Below are positions 1 through 11,232 of a stretch of DNA of 64,000 nt, piece after piece. Every line of letters begins with the position of its first letter. The stretch's first letter is position 1. The stretch comes from Shinisaurus crocodilurus (taxonomy: Eukaryota > Chordata > Lepidosauria > Squamata > Shinisauridae). Location: NCBI GenBank assembly GCA_021292165.1, contig CM037878.1, forward strand, positions 16,302,471 to 16,366,470, in the 5' to 3' direction. The notes under the pieces are model-generated. The model made no database searches and was not told the DNA's origin. It worked only from the letters and a program-made list of their open reading frames with translations. Made by a program: the position numbers and the translations under genes.

Positions 1-1175
1 ATCTCCCATCTCACTTTGCTCTGTAACTTTCTAAACCTTTTCTGATCCACCAAGAGCACCCAGGATACGGTGGGATTAAAGAATCATAACAAAGCAAGAC
101 ATCTGGGTGATGTTTGTGCCCACTCCTGAATTCCTCAAACACTCGCTGTTCACTGAAATTTGATGACGAGATTCGCAGATGAGCTTTATTTTAAGTGTAA
201 CAACAGGACAAGGTTTTGGGTTTTTTTAACAATATCAACTGCGTGTTATGAACCCCAAACCACTGAGCCACCTGGGAGAAGGAAACCACATTTTTTATTC
301 CCTCTCCTTTTGCTCACTCCTCTCTCTCTCTCTCTCTTTCACTTCACTTAGCCTTTTCTACCTGATTTCGCCCCCACCCCACCCCATCACAGGGAGTCCT
401 AGTACCTAATGGATTAGCAGTGATCTTCACAGATTGCTCGCACCTGCAGCTCTGTCTACTCCCCTATTCCACTTTGTTCAATCAGCCATACCTTGGTAAG
501 TCCATCAGCTTCCAAAATGACATGCAAACCGAGACCCACCTGACAGCTCAAGACCTGACACCTGGGCGGAAGGGGGAAGGGGGAGAAAAGATGGACTCAC
601 ACGATTAAAACTGCTGGGAGACATGCTAAAAACAATAAGGGGGCAGATGTTCGGGCGTAAGTTAGAAGTACAGAACGAGGAGCAACAGAGCTGATTCACA
701 CACAACCATAAAAAATAAAAAGGGCCAGGATCCAAATAGGAAACTGTACCAGCACAAAGCACTTCCCTATGCTCATGAGGAGGCTGCTCCTCTCTCTTCT
801 TCTTCTTCTTCTTCTTCTTCTTCTTCTGGCCCCCTAAGCCTCATGAGGTGCTGGAGGGTCTCTGACTTTTGGGAGCTAGCAGGGGATGCGGGAAGCCTGG
901 TTGCGGAAGTGGATCTGCAATGCCCGCTTATCTGCATTGCATACTGTATATGGTGCTTTGGATCCTGGCTAAGGTGAAGTTAATCCATGTTTACTTGTTC
1001 AGTAATTTTGCCAGATTCAGCTGGTCCCTTGAACGCTTGGTGGTCTTTCTCCCGTGCCTCTAATAGCAGCCTAGTGCAGAGAGATTTAGCAAGTGAAGTT
1101 TTTTTTTTTCCCCACCACTCCCTCGTAGCTTTACCAGACATGGGAAATGGGTGCTATGACTGAACAAAGCTCCCA
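1..1175. other. Sequence without recognised gene or repeat, apart from simple repeats
   Basis: I see no coding exon or interspersed repeat here. Short low-complexity runs are present: a CT-rich run near 318-340 and a (TTC)n run at about 797-825. Open frames are short and lack recognisable domains. Confidence 0.4.
797..825. repeat. (TTC)n microsatellite
   Basis: About nine uninterrupted TTC units in a pyrimidine-rich stretch. No associated retroposon tail is evident on either side. Confidence 0.9.
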
Positions 1176-1177
1176 GT

Positions 1178-1905
1178 TAGGGATGGATAAATCTGTCCAT
1201 TTTGGTTTCTCTCCATTTCTCATTTTTCTGATCTTATGGTTCATCTTGAACTTTGAGAATTTCTCCAGTCATACGTTAAGTTTCTCCTGGACTTTGGGGA
1301 TTTCTCTTGAAAGCTCACATGAAAATTCATAAGCATTTTTGTGCACATTTCTCCTAAAAATGCATTTTTGTATGCACATTTTTTGCAAGCAATTCTTCAA
1401 ATATAATGCATTTTTATTGTTTGTTTGTTTGTTTGTTTGTTTGTTTGCATTTATTTGTCGCCCATCTGGCTGGCAAGTCAGCCACCCTGGGCGATGTACA
1501 CAAGATAAAAACAAGATAAAATACATTTAAAACAGTATAAAATTTTAAAATCTTAGCCCACCCCATATTCCCGCCTGAACAGCCAAGTTTTTAGTGAGCG
1601 GCGGAAGCTCAGCAGAGAGGGGGCATGGCGGAGGTCACTCGGGAGAGAGTTCCACAGTACGGGGGCCACCACAGAAAAGGCCCTCTTCCTAGTCCCCACC
1701 ATTTTTAAGTTATTTCCCCTAATATACATATTTTTGTATGCTTTTTTTTTTAATTGGAAGACTCCATTGCAAAATTCAGGGATGTGCAAATTTTGAAGGA
1801 TAACTGAGTTTTGGTTCACGTAATGATTCAAAGTGCAAAATTAGGTACGCTTGAATTAAAAAGGTGAAGTGAACGGGTTTTTCTACCATCCCTGGATAGA
1901 TCCTG
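1178..1905. mobile_element. AT-rich foldback miniature element, split by a LINE fragment
   Basis: The left end begins near GGGATGGATAAATC and the right end closes near CTACCATCCCT, so the termini are loosely inverted. Between them are phased motifs of the type AAAATGCATTTTTGTATG, with CCTAATATACATATTTTTG in the right half. The same vocabulary recurs at 5345-5700, 6975-7070, 33905-34115 and 53630-53890. An L2-like LINE fragment (about 1411-1710) sits in the middle, so this copy predates that insertion. No coding capacity is visible. Superfamily unknown. Confidence 0.5.
1411..1712 (-). mobile_element. L2-like LINE 3' end, nested
   Basis: The minus strand encodes a reverse-transcriptase C-terminal tail: GTRKRAFSVVAPVLWNSLPS, then DLRHAPSLLSFRR and a terminus YGVG, matching the copies at 49.8-50.9 kb and 19.4-19.8 kb. 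The 3' untranslated part contains the GCCCATCTGGC...CACCCTGGGCGATGTAC stem-loop motif. It ends in a (CAAA)n tail, seen as (TTTG)n at 1418-1446 on the plus strand. It is 5' truncated and lies inside the AT-rich element around it. Confidence 0.8.
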
Positions 1906-3890
1906 CCCCCATTGGAAATAAAATCCCAAAGCAGGTGTTTGTTGTCTTGGGTTTGTGTTTTTTTTCATGAAGAAAGATGCTTACCTAGACAGAATTTTGT
2001 GATGTGTGAATGTGATACTTTCCAGATGCATGTTGCAGTGGTTTTTGTGTATTGGCAGATTAAATATTGCTGCTAAAACTCCAGCCCAAGAGAAGGAATT
2101 GGCAATGGCAACATTCTAACTTTGCAATAAGTGATCAAGTACAACACTCACATCACAAATAAGCAGTCAGATCTAAGCATCAGACACACGGTGTGTTACA
2201 TGTGTTGGAGTGCATTGTGTTAAAGTGCTGAGTTATCTTACAATTTTTCAGCAATAACTGAGAAGCATAGTTTGCATTCTCCTTGTGTGGTCGCTCTCTC
2301 TCTCTCTCTCGTCTTAGCACACACATTTCCAGCTGTTATCTTCCTGACCTACATACCTAGCATAGAGTCTCTCAAGCTTATCAATCAAAGCTTGAAGCAC
2401 ACTGGAGCTGGTTTAGCTGCTTCCTTCTTGAACCAACAGGAAGTGAAAATTGCCCTTTACCTCCGACAGGTAAGGATGAAATCCTTGTAGAGTAACAATG
2501 AGGACGGCAACAGTGAGTGACTGATTGCTCTAATGGGTGGAAAGAAATATTTCCCTTTCCCTTTTTGCTCCTAGGCAAAATGCTACTAGAGACAGACCTT
2601 GCTTCGTGTGCAAGCTACCAATTCCATTTGGACCAGCAAAGAGTTCTATGTGACTTTAAAAGAACTTGCTTATTTCCTACACCAATTTCAGATGCCAAAA
2701 ATAATGTTAGCAACAACCATGGACAACAACACCAAGTCCTCAGTTGTATCAAGTGGCCTTTTAGCTCTGAAATAGTGGCCAGCCATCCCAATGCAGACAT
2801 GGCCTGGTGGGCAGGAAAATCATGCAGAACAAGATGGTTCAATATGGCAGGGTTAAGATGACCACCCTAAACACTTATTTGTTTTTAGGCCTTATAGCCT
2901 TTTAACGGAGGCAAGAAGGTTGGCATGGGCTAAGAAAGACTTTTGATAGCTCATCTGCTGACTAGCAGGGGACTTGCTCCACCCCGACCCAGTTTCTGAG
3001 GCTTCCCCAGGCACTGCCCCTGCATTTCCAAACTTTCCTGTACCACCATGAGAGCTAGAAACTTTCCTTCGGTTAACCATGGGTTGTTGTTTTTTCAGCA
3101 CATCAAATGCTACTACACCAAGCCCGGATTTCCAAATTGCAGATCCACGTAGCCCTGCTTATATTTTGTGGCTGGAGATCAGAGAAAGACTTACTACACT
3201 CATTTGTATGGTGACACAGAAACCTCAGGATTTTGCTCAGAGACGTGCATGCGTTCTCATTTTGTTTCCTTGTAATTTAATTCTCCTGGAAACACATAAA
3301 TACATGGTGATGAGTAAATGGTTTAAGGGTTTACAGTCAAATTCCTTAGATGGTTCCAGAACATAGCGACATCAAACAAACAAGTTAGGAGAGAACAGGA
3401 CTCACTTTCACATCAGGTTTTATTGTGCCTGCAGAGAGAAAAGAGATGGAAACAATAAAACCAGATGAAGTCAACAAAAGAAAATTTGGGGGTTCCCTTG
3501 TTGCTCTGGACCAATGTCAGAAACAGTCAAATCTGATTTCTAATTTGCTAGAATGTTCCTTAAGTATTTTAGGGGCTCCTAACAACAACAAAAATGTTCC
3601 ATTGTATGAGGCCAAAGATAGGTATTGCCTATCTGTGTAGTGTTCCGGTTGTGCCATGATCATCCTAATCCTTAGTATTATAGCTCACTGAGAATAACCT
3701 CTCAGATGCATAGTAATGATAATCCATTAAAGCCTTGTAGTTTAACTTGAATTTCTTGGTTGTCACGCATTGAGTTCAGATGCAGGAAGAAGTATGTATA
3801 GCAGCAACCCTACTAAAACACTCAGCACAGTGCAGAATTTTCTTACAAACATGGAGCTTCAGTAAAATATATTTGCACAAGATGCTTCCA
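1906..3890. other. Unassigned, apparently single-copy sequence
   Basis: About 2 kb with no repeat that recurs elsewhere in the window and no domain in any frame. A short (CT)n run lies at 2288-2310. The open frames are short and have no recognisable similarity. Confidence 0.4.
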
Positions 3891-3893
3891 TAC

Positions 3894-4240
3894 TAGAAGT
3901 CCAGAAAAAGACAACCAAAATGATCAAGGGGCTAGAGCAAATTCCCTATGAGGAAAGGTTGCAATGTCTGGGACTGTTTAGCTAAGAGAAAAGGTGAGAA
4001 AAGGGAGATGTGATAGAGGTACAAAATTATGCATGGTGTAGAGAAAGTGGACAGGGAGACATTTTTCTCCCTCTCTCATAATGCTAGAACCCAAAGGGGT
4101 CCTCCCAGGAAGCTGAGTGGTGGGAGATTCAGGACAGATAAGTGGAAGGACATCTTCACATACTGCATAGTTAAACTATGGAATTCACTACCACAAGATG
4201 TAGTGATGGCCATCAGAGCCAGATGGGAGGCGTGGAACGG
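3894..4240 (+). mobile_element. CR1-like LINE fragment (reverse-transcriptase C-terminal region)
   Basis: The segment contains CR1-type downstream coding motifs: a relic of MIKGLEQIPYEERLQCLGLF around 3920-3980, then GGRFRTDKWKDIFTYCIVKL and WNSLPQDVVM near 4125-4210. Frames are broken by indels. The same region of the same family occurs in antisense at 27.5-27.75 kb and 54.45-54.65 kb. Confidence 0.75.
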
Positions 4241-4539
4241 GGGGAAGGCTTTTGCCTCTGCCATGGCCCCAGTCAGAATCCCTACACAGCTGCTTTTCAT
4301 ATTGCCATTTTGGGCAGGCGTGGGTGGGTGTAGAGCTGGGGAGAAACAGCGATTTGACCAACTATTTGTGAAATTGACTCAGTAATTTGAGGGGGAAAGG
4401 TTTCATGAAAAGCCCCATCCCCAACTTAGTTTCTCCAACTCATTTCTCTGATTCTTCAGCATGCTTAATTGGAAGTAAGTCCCACTGAACTCAGTGAGGC
4501 TTACTTCTGATTCATCATGCATAGGATAGTGCTGTTTCA

Positions 4540-4701
4540 TAGATTCTAGAGTTGGAAGGGGCCTACAAGGCCATCGAGTCCAACCCCCTGCTCAATGAAG
4601 GAAACTAGAGGAGGGGTCTCCCATCCAAGTCATAACCAGGCCTGACCCTGCTTAGCTTTCCACACTCAGACAAGCTGAGCCAGCGTGAGCCACAGGCCTG
4701 T
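4540..4701 (-). mobile_element. 5S rRNA-derived SINE with CR1-like tail, copy 1
   Basis: On the minus strand the order is GCCTGTGGCTCA, a short linker, AAGCTAAGCAGGGTCAGGCC (5S box A), ACTTGGATGGGAGACC-like box C, and then the CR1 3' end (GGGTTGGACTCGATGGCC...CAACTCTA). The copy in the homologous repeat at 47.7 kb lacks it. A 7-bp duplication TGTTTCA flanks it (4533-4539 and 4702-4708). In 5S genes box A, the intermediate element and box C form the internal polymerase III promoter. Confidence 0.8.
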
Positions 4702-4954
4702 TGTTTCACCCCCCTCTTCCCCCACCCCAATAAAATCAGCATCGGACACCTTTTGAACCTTTGGATCCACTTTCAAATAAAGCATCTTTGGGGGGTGGGG
4801 TTGCAAGACATTCTTATAAAAAGAAAAGAAATCAAAAGGAAAATATATTTCCTAGTAGTTCAGGTTTACAATTAAGGTCCACTGGGGATTGCACAATGTG
4901 ACTTTATATTTTTAACAAGCCTGCTTCAATTCACTGCCCTTTGGGGGCAGGGAG

Positions 4955-5028
4955 GGGTTTCATAGATTTCATAGATCATAGAGTTGGAAGGAGCCTACAA
5001 GGCTATCGAGTCCAACCCCCTGCTATTT
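4955..5028 (-). mobile_element. CR1-type 3' tail fragment
   Basis: The run of TTCATAGAT, GAGTTGGAAGGAGCCTACAA and GAGTCCAACCCCCTGCT is the antisense of the CR1 3' terminus. It is too short to tell whether it is truncated CR1 or a truncated 5S-SINE. It interrupts the 1-kb repeat and is absent from the other copy. Confidence 0.75.
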
Positions 5029-5344
5029 AACTGCACTGCATCTCTCAAACAGAATCATCTGCTGGAGGAACAATCCCCACACTTTGTAAAGTGTGTGTTT
5101 CTCTGTATATGTTCAATTGCTGTCCACTGTAATGGCAGCCTCCAGTGAGTGGCAAAGGAAGCAGCCATTTTGAATTTCCCAAAATCAAACAAGCACCTCA
5201 GAACAGGGCTTAATGAGAAAAACAAAATGGCAGCCACTCTGATTCTCTTTCCCCTAAAAGAATTTTGCCGCAAGCCTCCTAGCCCAAACAAAACAGCTGA
5301 TTTTTTCAAGATGGGTGAGATGGCTGATAAACAGTCCTTGTCAA

Positions 5345-5700
5345 TTCAATACAACTTGAGGGAATGGGAAGGGATGGGGGAGAATTAGTTCAGTTTTCAT
5401 TTCAATGCACTTACCTAATTTCACACTTTTCAGCCAAGATGTGAACTGAAACGCCATTATCCTTCAAAATGTGCACTTCTCTGCCTACAAAAACACATAT
5501 ATTAGAGGAAAGTGTATGCAAAAATGCATACATTAGTAACAATAACATTAAAATGCAGCAGCATTACATTAGGAAAATTGCTTGCAAAAAAAATTGTATA
5601 TTAGGCAAAGTTGGATACAAAAATGCATATATTAGAAACGTACACAAAAATACTTATACATTTTCAGAAGAACTTAAAAAATAATAATTCTCAAACTTCA
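5345..5700. mobile_element. AT-rich miniature element, second copy
   Basis: The element opens with AAGGGATGGGGGAGAATTAG and contains repeated motifs such as ATGCAAAAATGCATACATTAG and TACAAAAATGCATATATTAG. These match the 1178-1905 element in style and order. It has no coding capacity. The right boundary is uncertain. Confidence 0.45.
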
Positions 5701-5919
5701 GGATGAAGCAATTTTCAGACTGGAAAAATGAGAAACAGAGAGTAATCAAAATTGATGGATCCATCCCAACAACATTGTCAAATTGCTATTCTCCTATTTT
5801 TCCCTATACTACTTCTGTTTCTTTTGGAAACTCACACAATCTGACTTTTGGGGAGGGAAAACAGAAACTAAAGGTGCAAACCTATGCATGTTTAGACAAA
5901 ACAAAAGGCCTGCAATTCC

Positions 5920-6843
5920 CAGTCCTGGATCAATGCCTAAACTCAGTGATGGGCTGGATGAGGGCCAATAAACTACAGCTGAATTCTGGCAAGACGGAAG
6001 TCCTGTGGGTGAGTGGTTCCCAAGTCTGGGAGATAGGCTCCTTGCCTGTCCTGGATGTGGTTGCACTCCCTTTGAAAGATCAGGTTCATAGTCTGGGGGT
6101 ACTCCTAGAACCATAATCGTTGTTGGAGTCCCTAGTGACTGCAGAGGCCCGGAGTGCCTTTTACCATCTTCAATTGGTTCACCAGCTACGGCCTCTCCTG
6201 GACGGGGATAGCTTGGTCACAGTGATACAGGCGCTAGTAACCTCAAGAATGGATTACTGCAATGCGCTCTATGTGGGGCTGCCCTTAAGGCTGCTCCAGA
6301 AGCTGGAGCTAATGCAGAATGCAGCAGCTCGACTATTGTCGGGAGCTGCCCCTTTTCAGCATGCAACCCCTTTGGAACTGCACTGCCTACCTATTCACTA
6401 CCGGGTCAGGCTTAAGGTTCTGGTACTTGTGTACAAAGCCTGAAACTAACTTGGGACCAGGTTACCTGGGAGAGCGCCTCCTCTCATACCAACCTGCCTG
6501 GTCGCTGAGGTCATCAGATGACCTGCTCCTGGTGGTTCCTCATGTACCTTTGGCCTGATTGGAGTCCACCAGGAGAAGAGCCTTCAGTATGGTGGCTCCA
6601 TTTCTGTGGAACTCCCTCCCCTGGAGGTCAAGCAGGCTCCGACATTGTGCTGCTTTTGGCGCCTACTGAAGACCTCCTTGATCTGGGAAGCCTTCACTGC
6701 ACTTCAACCACCAAAGTAATTTTAGTTTGTTTTCAATGTATTGTTTTTTGTTTCCTTTATCTGTTTTTGCCTTTTTATTGTTCACCATTCCGGAATTTGT
6801 ATTTGTGGTATACAAATACTAATACTAATACTAATACTAATAC

Positions 6844-6880
<37 letters not shown>

Positions 6881-6885
6881 TTGTT
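5920..6885 (+). mobile_element. L2-like LINE, 5' truncated, with (TAATAC)n/(AAT)n tail
   Basis: The plus strand encodes the distal reverse transcriptase in broken frames: KLQLNSGKTEVLWVSG near 5970-6020, SRMDYCNALYVGLPLRLLQK at 6243-6305, and LMQNAAARLLSGAA. The HCLPIHYRVRLKVLVLVYKA block follows, then a frameshift. The 3' end carries a CCGGAATTTGTATTTGTGG...TACAAATAC segment and runs into repeated AATACT and AAT units (6816-6880). It is inactive: truncated before the catalytic Asp motif and frameshifted. Confidence 0.85.
6816..6881 (+). repeat. (AATACT)n/(AAT)n tract, LINE tail
   Basis: The tract begins as repeated TAATAC and changes to pure AAT. Because it directly follows the LINE 3' end it is likely the microsatellite tail of that insertion. 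Confidence 0.85.
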
Positions 6886-7204
6886 GCTGGTGTAGACCAT
6901 CTTTGCACTATTCTTCCATCGTTTTTAAAGGACATTGTCTTGATGTGTGCAGTAACATTCCCAGAAGTTGCTAGTGATGGGCGAGAATTTCATTTCAGTT
7001 TGGTTTGGTGTTGATAAGAATTTACCAAAATCCACAAATTTCTCCATACTCAAGATGGAAAGAACTGGAGTCTTTTAAACAAAAAACTGAATGTGGGAGA
7101 AACCAAAACTGGCAGATTCCTCCACATCATCACTCTGACTTCTATGTGGTCAGCAGCACCATTGTAGGGTCATGCCTAGCTTTTTAAAAAATATTTGCAA
7201 AATA

Positions 7205-7680
7205 TCACTAAGTGCGCAGTCCTGTCGGAATGCCCGGAAGCCCCTGAACTTGGAGGCTTATGGGCGTCCAATGCAGAGCGGGAGAACGGGGGAGGTGATC
7301 TTCACCTCCCCGCTCCTCCCGCTCTCTGCATTTTCCTAGATGGCCATTTTCAGCCATCTAGCGACAGCGATTCAGATTGGGAGGGGAGGAGGCTGGAGCA
7401 GCTTCAGGATAGCTCGTGTCCTGGCCACTCCAGTCTCCTCTTCTCTCTGCCCCCCGAAACACCCCCTTTTAACCCCTCTCCGAGGTCACTTTCCTGACCT
7501 TGGAGAGCAGTCAGCATGGTTCTTGTCATACCAGCTGCAAGGGGGCGCGGGCAGGAGAGGTCGGAGCTCCAATTCCCAGCTCTGAGGTCGGAGCGCTGTC
7601 TCTGACCTTGGAGGTGGGAATCTGAACCTATGGCCCCTCAGACAATTTCTAGGGGTCATAGGATCACTCCCTTAATTGTA
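7205..7680. mobile_element. GC-rich hairpin-containing element, copy 1
   Basis: The ends are weakly inverted (GTGCGCAGTCCTGTCGG left, GGGTCATAGGATCACTCCC right). Inside are local hairpins: ATGGCCATTTTCAGCCATCT near 7339, and CTCTCCGAGGTC...GACCTTGGAGAG at 7475-7507. The latter hairpin recurs at 35.47 kb and 62.41 kb, with a partial form at 17.78 kb. No coding capacity is seen. A non-autonomous DNA element is likely but the superfamily is unknown. Confidence 0.55.
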
Positions 7681-8136
7681 ATTAATTGTAGGTTTGTTTC
7701 ATTTCTTTGCCAAAGGCTAGAAACAACCATCTCTGTTGTGGAATGTACATTGGCAAGACCATTTCACCATCTGGCTCAGCATTTCCTACACTGAGGGTTG
7801 TGCAGATTTCAGGCTTGCGGGATCTACTTTGTTGTTGAATAGAACCATGAAATCCATCAATTGGAGCCTCGTACAAAAGACATACACTTAGAATTAAGGA
7901 ATTGTAAGCCCTGGAATTCGTTTTGAGTTCCAGAACTGAATGGAGCTCACAGTCCTTCCATTCAAAAATTCACTCCTGATTACCCTAAGCTTTCTTCATT
8001 TGGGGTGGTGAAGAGGAGAGGGCATCATTTTGTTGCTGGTATTGTTTAAAAAACAGAGTCTGAAATCCATACCGATCTACTGCAAATCACCTGGAGATCT
8101 ACCAGAAAATCCAGATCTACCTTCTCCTCACCCCTG

Positions 8137-8272
8137 GTCTACACTGACAGGTAATAGCTCTCCAGGGTTTCAGATAGGGGTCTTTTCCAGCCCTACCTGG
8201 AGTTGCTGGGAATTGAACCTGGGACCTTTTACTTGCAAAACGTGCTCTGCCGTTGAGCTATAGCCCATTCCC
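8137..8272 (-). mobile_element. tRNA-derived SINE, family 2 (antisense, 5' part)
   Basis: Read on the minus strand it starts GGGCTATAGCTCAACGGCAG (tRNA A-box region) and has GGTCCCAGGTTCAATTCCCA (B box), followed by the body CTCCAGGTAGGGCTGG. The 3' part is cut off. Other copies are at 22.4-22.7, 31.2-31.4, 37.2-37.4 and 52.9-53.4 kb. Confidence 0.8.
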
Positions 8273-8274
8273 CA

Positions 8275-8580
8275 AAGTTTCCTGAGAAGCAATTGTTTCC
8301 AGCCTTTGGCGAAGAAATTCAACATATTTTTCCATCCAGGAGTGCACCAGGCAATTAGGCCATTTGAATAGTTTGTCTTAGGCGTCAATCTCCTGATCAT
8401 ATTGGTTGCCCTTTTCTTCATCTTTTCCAGCTCTATGATTTCCTCTTTGAGATGGGCGGGACAACCGGAACTATCTGAAATATTCCAAATGTGAAGGCAG
8501 CATAGGGTTATATAAGGGCAATATGATATTCTGTATACTCGTGAAGCCCTTTCTGGTAGGTGTTGCCAACTTTATAATAA
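8275..8580 (-). mobile_element. CR1-like LINE fragment, degraded
   Basis: The antisense reading matches the CR1-like element at 27.8-28.0 kb: TGATCATATTGGTTGCCC, TCTTCATCTTTTCCAGCTCT and CAAATGTGAAGGCAGCATAG-like sequence in the same order. It is heavily mutated. Confidence 0.55.
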
Positions 8581-9512
8581 GAAGACCACCTCTGATTGAG
8601 CCAAATGGTTCAGACCCTTAGACCAGCAACTAGAGAATACAGTGGGACAGAGCATATCAAAGTTCGCCATCTCTGCTCTATACAGATTGCGCACATTAAA
8701 GATATTTCAATGTATACAGATTGGATTACTAATATCCAAGTCCAGTGGTCCGTTTGAATCGCCATAATTATTCTGAAACTAAGTTGCAACCCTTTTTAAA
8801 AAAAAACAAAACAGAAACCAGGATGATCACAAAGACAGGAGTGTAGCTTTTTCCCCTCCTTTCTTAAATTTTTTTAAAGCCCCTTTCCCAGACTTTAACT
8901 AAACTTTATCCACCATCGTCAGTCAAGACAGACAGCTGAGAGCAATATTAGAGCAGGTAATTGTGTGGATCCAGTCAACAGCTTTTGTCTCCGAGCTACT
9001 GAGTCTTATACTAAAGTGGGCACAGAACAGCACTGTAGTAGATTAAAGGCAAAGGATCTTTCTTCAGTTGTGTTCCTGCTCACCAGCTGTTATTTTCTAC
9101 AGGAGGGGACAGGAGTTGCTATAATATCTGTAGGGATAATCTAACCTCCTGCAAACTCTGCTTTCCCCCTTCCTCGTGTCATGAAACAGTTTATTCTTCT
9201 CCTTTCTATCTTGTCATCTGGCCCTGACATTAATTATGTGTGCACAGTATCTTAACTATCTATAAATTTGGGGGGAAATATTTTTCGTTCCCTTCTTCTT
9301 TTTTCTTTCTCTTTTAAAAATAAAATAAAATACTGCACTCTTTGATCCTAGGTGGAGGAATTCATGAAAAGGTTTGTGGTGGAGCTTAGATAAACATTAT
9401 GGAAGGAACAGACACATTTTATTAACAACTAATTGTCAGTCACCAGCATTGACATGCATGCTGATAAAAAGCTGTTGCTGAGCTGCTGAAGGATGTCTGC
9501 TAAAGTTATGGG

Positions 9513-9553
<41 letters not shown>

Positions 9554-9680
9554 AAAATGTTTAGAGATGCCAACTTCTCAGCTGGCCTCTACAGCTATGC
9601 CTTTAACAGCTTGGTAGGTGAGAACTAGCAATAGCACAGCTGCAGAAGCTGAGCTAGTTGGCATTGGCACCCCTAAAGTT
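8581..9680. other. Mostly single-copy sequence with a GT microsatellite
   Basis: No gene is seen. The part at about 8880-9260 is complex, balanced in composition and free of recurring repeats, so it could include regulatory DNA, but nothing in the sequence proves that. A (GT)n run occupies 9517-9551. Confidence 0.35.
9517..9551. repeat. (GT)n microsatellite
   Basis: About 17 uninterrupted GT units. It is alternating purine-pyrimidine sequence. Confidence 0.95.
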
Positions 9681-9689
9681 GAAACATTT

Positions 9690-9923
9690 ATTATTTACTT
9701 ATTTGTTACATTTATATCCTGCCTTTTTCTCTGAGGAGTCCATGGCAGTGTAAATGATCCTCCTTTCCATCTTATCCTCACAACAATCCTGTGAGGTAGG
9801 TGAGGCTGAGAGTCAGTGACTGGCCTCAGATACCCAGTGAGCTTCATGGCCAAGTGGGGACTAGAACCCAGGTCTCCCCAGTCCTAGCCCAACACTCTAA
9901 CTAACCACTACACCACACTGCCT
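9690..9923 (-). mobile_element. tRNA-derived SINE, family 1 (antisense)
   Basis: On the minus strand: AGTGTGGTGTAGTGGTTAG (A box), CTGGGTTCTAGTCCCCAC (B box), CTCAGCCTCACCTACCTCAC, then the tail with a degraded CCGCC...GGCGG stem and AATAAATA. This copy is more diverged than those at 43, 59 and 63 kb, for example AAGTGGGG in place of GAGTGGGG. Confidence 0.85.
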
Positions 9924-10310
9924 CTGAAGCTGGCACCCATAGAAATATTCTAGTTGGTAGAAGTGTAATAATCTGTTGGGAGGGAAGTTTAGAAATCGTA
10001 ACCCCCTTGACCTTCCTAGTGGCCCCCACCACAGCCTGAATTGGGCATCCTTTTCCTCCTCAGCTCTTTTCGAAATATTTATTTTCTGGAGAGTAGCATG
10101 TGCAAACCATGTGCTCTGTCATTCAAGTGCATAGTAAGCCAGTGGATTAGCAGAGAAGGCCTACCACCCACGTCCCTCTAGCTGGTTTGTCTTTGGGCTC
10201 AGCATCTCAACTGTGTGCACTTCTCCTTGTAACAAGTGAGGGTAAAAGTGCCTGGTGGTAGCATCCCATGTAGTGGGGCATGGCGGTGGGACAGTTTCTA
10301 CCATGCCCTG

Positions 10311-10560
10311 ATTGTTTGTTTGTTTGTTTATTTGTTTATATTTGTACCATGCCTTTTTTCTTGCAAGGAACCCAAGGCGGCTTACATAATCCTCCTTTCC
10401 ATTTTTTAAAAAAATCCTCACAACAACCCTGTGAGGTCAGTTAGGCTGAGAGCCAGTGACTGGCTCAAAGGCACCCTGTGAGCTTCATGGCTGAGTGGGG
10501 ACTAGAACCCGGATCCCCTGAGTCCCAGACCAACACTCTAACCACTATGCCACGGTGGCT
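10311..10560 (-). mobile_element. tRNA-derived SINE, family 1 (antisense)
   Basis: A complete copy. The antisense head is CACGGTGGC with CAACACTCTAACCACTATGC, and the B box is GGGTTCTAGTCCCCACT on the minus strand. The 3' stem GCCGCCTTGGG...AAAAAAGGC is followed by a (CAAA)n-like tail, seen as TTGTTTGTTTG at the left boundary. Confidence 0.9.
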
Positions 10561-10898
10561 TTCCAGCCTGGAAGGATGTGTGTGGTGCCCTTCCCCACTC
10601 ACTCCTGCTAGCGGTTGGATTAAAATAATGACCCAGTGATTGGATTGGGTTAAAAATAGCATGCTACATGGCTCACTAATGTTATCTCTTCATAAAAAGT
10701 GGGGGTGCCCCAACCCAACTCTATTAATACTCATGGCAGCTAGGGCTGCTGATATATAATCATGTAGTCCCTGGCCCTATTTACTTATGGTTGCTATTTT
10801 GTCCCCATTTTGCCATGGGAGCGGGATTTTGAGGATGCTTAAAAAATATATGTTGTCAGTGCACTGAAGTTCTTTCGATTTCACCCTTCTTCACCAGG
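10561..10898. other. No recognised feature
   Basis: I see no repeat shared with the rest of the window and no coding similarity in these 340 bases. Confidence 0.35.
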
Positions 10899-10899
10899 A

Positions 10900-11232
10900 A
10901 GTGCTCTATAAGTAGTTGAAAGGTTGCCACACACAGGAGGGCCAGGATCTCTTCTCGACCATCCCAGAGTGCAGGATACGAAATAATGGGCTCAAGTTAC
11001 AGGAAGCCAGATCCCAGCTGAACATCAGGAAAAACTTCCTGACTGTTTGAGCAATACCAGGAGGGAACGAATGACCTCGGGAGGTTGTGGGCTCCCTCAC
11101 ACTGGAGGCATTCAAGATGCGGCTGGACGGCCATCTGTCAGGGATGCTTTGACTTGGATTCCTGCATTGAGCAGGGGGTTGGACTCGATGGCCTTGTAGG
11201 CCCCTTCCAACTCTACGTATTCTATGATTCTA
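10900..11232 (+). mobile_element. CR1 LINE 3' terminus (sense)
   Basis: The plus strand carries GGGCTCAAGTTACAGGAAGC, AACATCAGGAAAAACTTCCT, ACACTGGAGGCATTCAAGAT, GCTGGACGGCCATCTGTCAG, and the terminus GGGTTGGACTCGATGGCC...CAACTCTACGTATTCTATGA. This is the C-terminal coding and 3' untranslated part of CR1. The full antisense counterpart is at 60.79-61.50 kb. It is 5' truncated, as is usual for CR1. Confidence 0.9.

Larger units (their letters stand above)
4320..5372. repeat. Unclassified dispersed 1-kb repeat, copy 1
   Basis: This aligns in the same order with 47565-48405. Shared landmarks are AGCTGGGGAGA, the TCTTCAGCA block, TGTGACTTTATATTTTTAA, TTCAATTGCTGTCCACT (copy 2 reads TTCAGTTGCTGTCCACT), AAATGGCAGC and GGTCCTTGTCAAT-like ends. 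Two younger retroposon insertions interrupt this copy (4540-4701 and about 4958-5028) and are absent from copy 2. A degraded hairpin motif, AGTAAGTCCCACTGAACTCA, lies near 4464. No domain is recognised; it could be a non-autonomous DNA element or an LTR fragment. Confidence 0.6.
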
